A stretch of 5,782 bases of DNA from JABDGC01 sp964466595 (GTDB lineage Bacteria; Pseudomonadota; Gammaproteobacteria; DSM-16500). Shown here piece after piece: positions 4,792 to 5,782 of the stretch. Positions within the stretch are counted from its first letter, which is position 1. Each line of letters starts with the position of its first letter. The DNA lies in contig CAYXNR010000082.1 in NCBI GenBank assembly GCA_964466595.1, positions 1 through 5,782 of the forward strand, in the 5' to 3' direction. The notes under the pieces are model-generated. The model searched no databases, was not told the DNA's origin, and was given only the letters and a program-made list of their open reading frames with translations. The position numbers and the translations under genes were made by a program.

Positions 4792-5748
4792 ATGCCAGGT
4801 CCTAATGACAATGCACCACAGCTCCCTCAACCACCTTATTTGCAACCTTTAATTATTAGTGCTCACCTTGCTTATCAAAAGTTATGCCAATCTATTTTCA
4901 CCGGCCGCGTTGACATGAGCACCCCGCAAATGAAGGCTCTTACAAAATTAGCTGATGTAGTGCTGCCGCAGATCTTAACCATAAAAGTAAAAAATAAACA
5001 ATTCGCAGATGAGATTAGCTTGTTACAGAGGCTTCAAGATAAGAAAGATAGTAATTTTAATGCTATTTTTAGCATTTTACAGACCTGCGCCTATTTGGTC
5101 ACCACTGAAATAACAGAGAATCTTTTTCAGATCTACTTTGTTCATTTGAAAGCTCAGAGAAAACTCTTAGAAGTTGCACTCAACAATGAAGAGCACACTT
5201 TTTTTAAAGAACTTGATTTATTTTTTCAATTTTTAGAAGTTTTTAATAGAGTTCAATATAAAGCCCGAGCCTCTCTTAAAATAGCACAGGATGAAAAAAA
5301 GAAGCTTGATGAATTAAGTCTTGACTGTCTCACCCTTGAATCTCAGCTCAAAAAAGAACAGGAAGAATCAACTAAAGCTCGACAGGAAAAAGAAAGCTTG
5401 GCTCAGGAAAATAGAATGCTGCGTGATGAAATAGAACAAAGCTGCAAGGCCAAGGATACTCTTTTTGCTAATAATGAAAAACTCTTTCAGGAAACTCAAA
5501 ATTTAACCAGAGAATTAATAAGAGAACGCGAACAAAAGCTAGCCTTACAGAAAGAGCTTGCAGCCTTGACCTTGAAAGCCGAAAAAAGCAAGCCTGAAGC
5601 CGAAAATTTTGGCATTCAAGGACAGGTAGAACAACCTCAAAAGCTCACAAGAACTAGTTCCGCATTCTATAATCAACTGAGCAGAAGAACTACCTCCTCT
5701 GATACTACTAGCGTAAAGCTTTATCCTAAAACTTATAGTACTTTCTAG
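4792..5748 (+). CDS. Unrecognised long coiled-coil protein, paralogue of the preceding gene
   Basis: This 318-residue product is not one I recognise. A Pro/Gln/Asn-rich start (2-16) leads into LQPLIISAHLAY (17-28), the counterpart of LKPLFSAAYDAY upstream. The helical core follows: LQDKKD (81-86), ILQTCAYL (95-102) and LDLFFQFLE (141-149). A long coiled coil runs from ~158 to 265, very rich in Lys, Glu, Gln and Leu, with LTRELIREREQ (238-248). The tail (286-318) is Ser/Thr-rich, 15 of 33 residues, with a single acidic residue (D304). There is no signal peptide, TM segment or catalytic motif. Against the first paralogue it has ~42 extra residues in the coiled coil and ~27 more between LTRELI and a shared YNQ motif (293-295). 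An effector-like or scaffold role is plausible. The polar tail is compatible with a type IV (Dot/Icm) C-terminal signal, but no Glu-rich block lies near the end. Confidence 0.85.
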   Translation: MPGPNDNAPQLPQPPYLQPLIISAHLAYQKLCQSIFTGRVDMSTPQMKALTKLADVVLPQILTIKVKNKQFADEISLLQRLQDKKDSNFNAIFSILQTCAYLVTTEITENLFQIYFVHLKAQRKLLEVALNNEEHTFFKELDLFFQFLEVFNRVQYKARASLKIAQDEKKKLDELSLDCLTLESQLKKEQEESTKARQEKESLAQENRMLRDEIEQSCKAKDTLFANNEKLFQETQNLTRELIREREQKLALQKELAALTLKAEKSKPEAENFGIQGQVEQPQKLTRTSSAFYNQLSRRTTSSDTTSVKLYPKTYSTF

Positions 5749-5756
5749 TTTGATTT

Positions 5757-5782
5757 GGTGGATTACGGCAAAAAGCGCCTAA
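5757..5782. repeat. Truncated GGTGGATTACG-type palindromic repeat at window edge
   Basis: GGTGGATTACGGC (5757-5769), AAAAA and GCGCCTAA (5775-5782) form the left and central parts of a palindrome. TTA pairs with TAA and GGC with GCC, with one bulged C (5766) and a 7-nt loop. Elements of the form GGTGGATTACGC...GCGTAATCCACC are, from general familiarity, common dispersed repeats. The outer right arm would read TCCACC just beyond the window. It begins 8 bp after the stop at 5748. Confidence 0.6.

Overview
The window reads like a moderately AT-rich gammaproteobacterial chromosome. Three things point towards the Legionellales/Coxiellaceae (a Rickettsiella-, Aquicella- or Coxiella-like host-associated bacterium): a typical gammaproteobacterial TtcA, short dispersed palindromic repeats in almost every gap, and lineage-restricted coiled-coil proteins that resemble host-directed effectors. 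This placement is an inference, since there is no rRNA or other strong taxonomic marker here.

Left part, 1-1967. A repeat-littered gap (1-248) holds remnants of a 'CCCTTCGACAAGCTCAGGGTGAACGG'-type dispersed element. Two minus-strand genes follow. A YdjC/ChbG/HpnK-family deacetylase (translation most likely from 1940) is followed, after one spacer codon, by ttcA (1100-249), the tRNA 2-thiocytidine synthase. ttcA starts with TTG, and its last ~18 codons and stop codon come from a 20-bp-period repeat related to 'TCATCCTGAG' elements.

Middle, 1974-3972. A 13-TM ArnT/PMT-type lipid-linked-sugar glycosyltransferase diverges from the deacetylase with at most 33 bp between start codons, so each promoter must lie largely inside the other gene. 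The pairing matches known lipid A amino-sugar systems (Francisella NaxD + FlmK, Bordetella LgmC + LgmB). In those, a polyprenyl-phosphate N-acetylhexosamine is deacetylated and then transferred to lipid A. The gene ends in a strong hairpin-plus-T6 terminator (3819-3885).

Right part, 3973-5748. Two consecutive plus-strand genes encode proteins of 242 and 318 residues that I do not recognise. Each has a strong Shine-Dalgarno and its own candidate promoter. Read side by side they are divergent paralogues: a shared N-terminal motif, a shared helical core with conserved spacing, and a shared LTxELIxERxQ motif in the coiled coil. The second has a coiled coil about 42 residues longer and a Ser/Thr-rich tail. 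They are the best candidates for something undescribed, possibly secreted effectors. The window ends inside another palindromic repeat (5757-5782).
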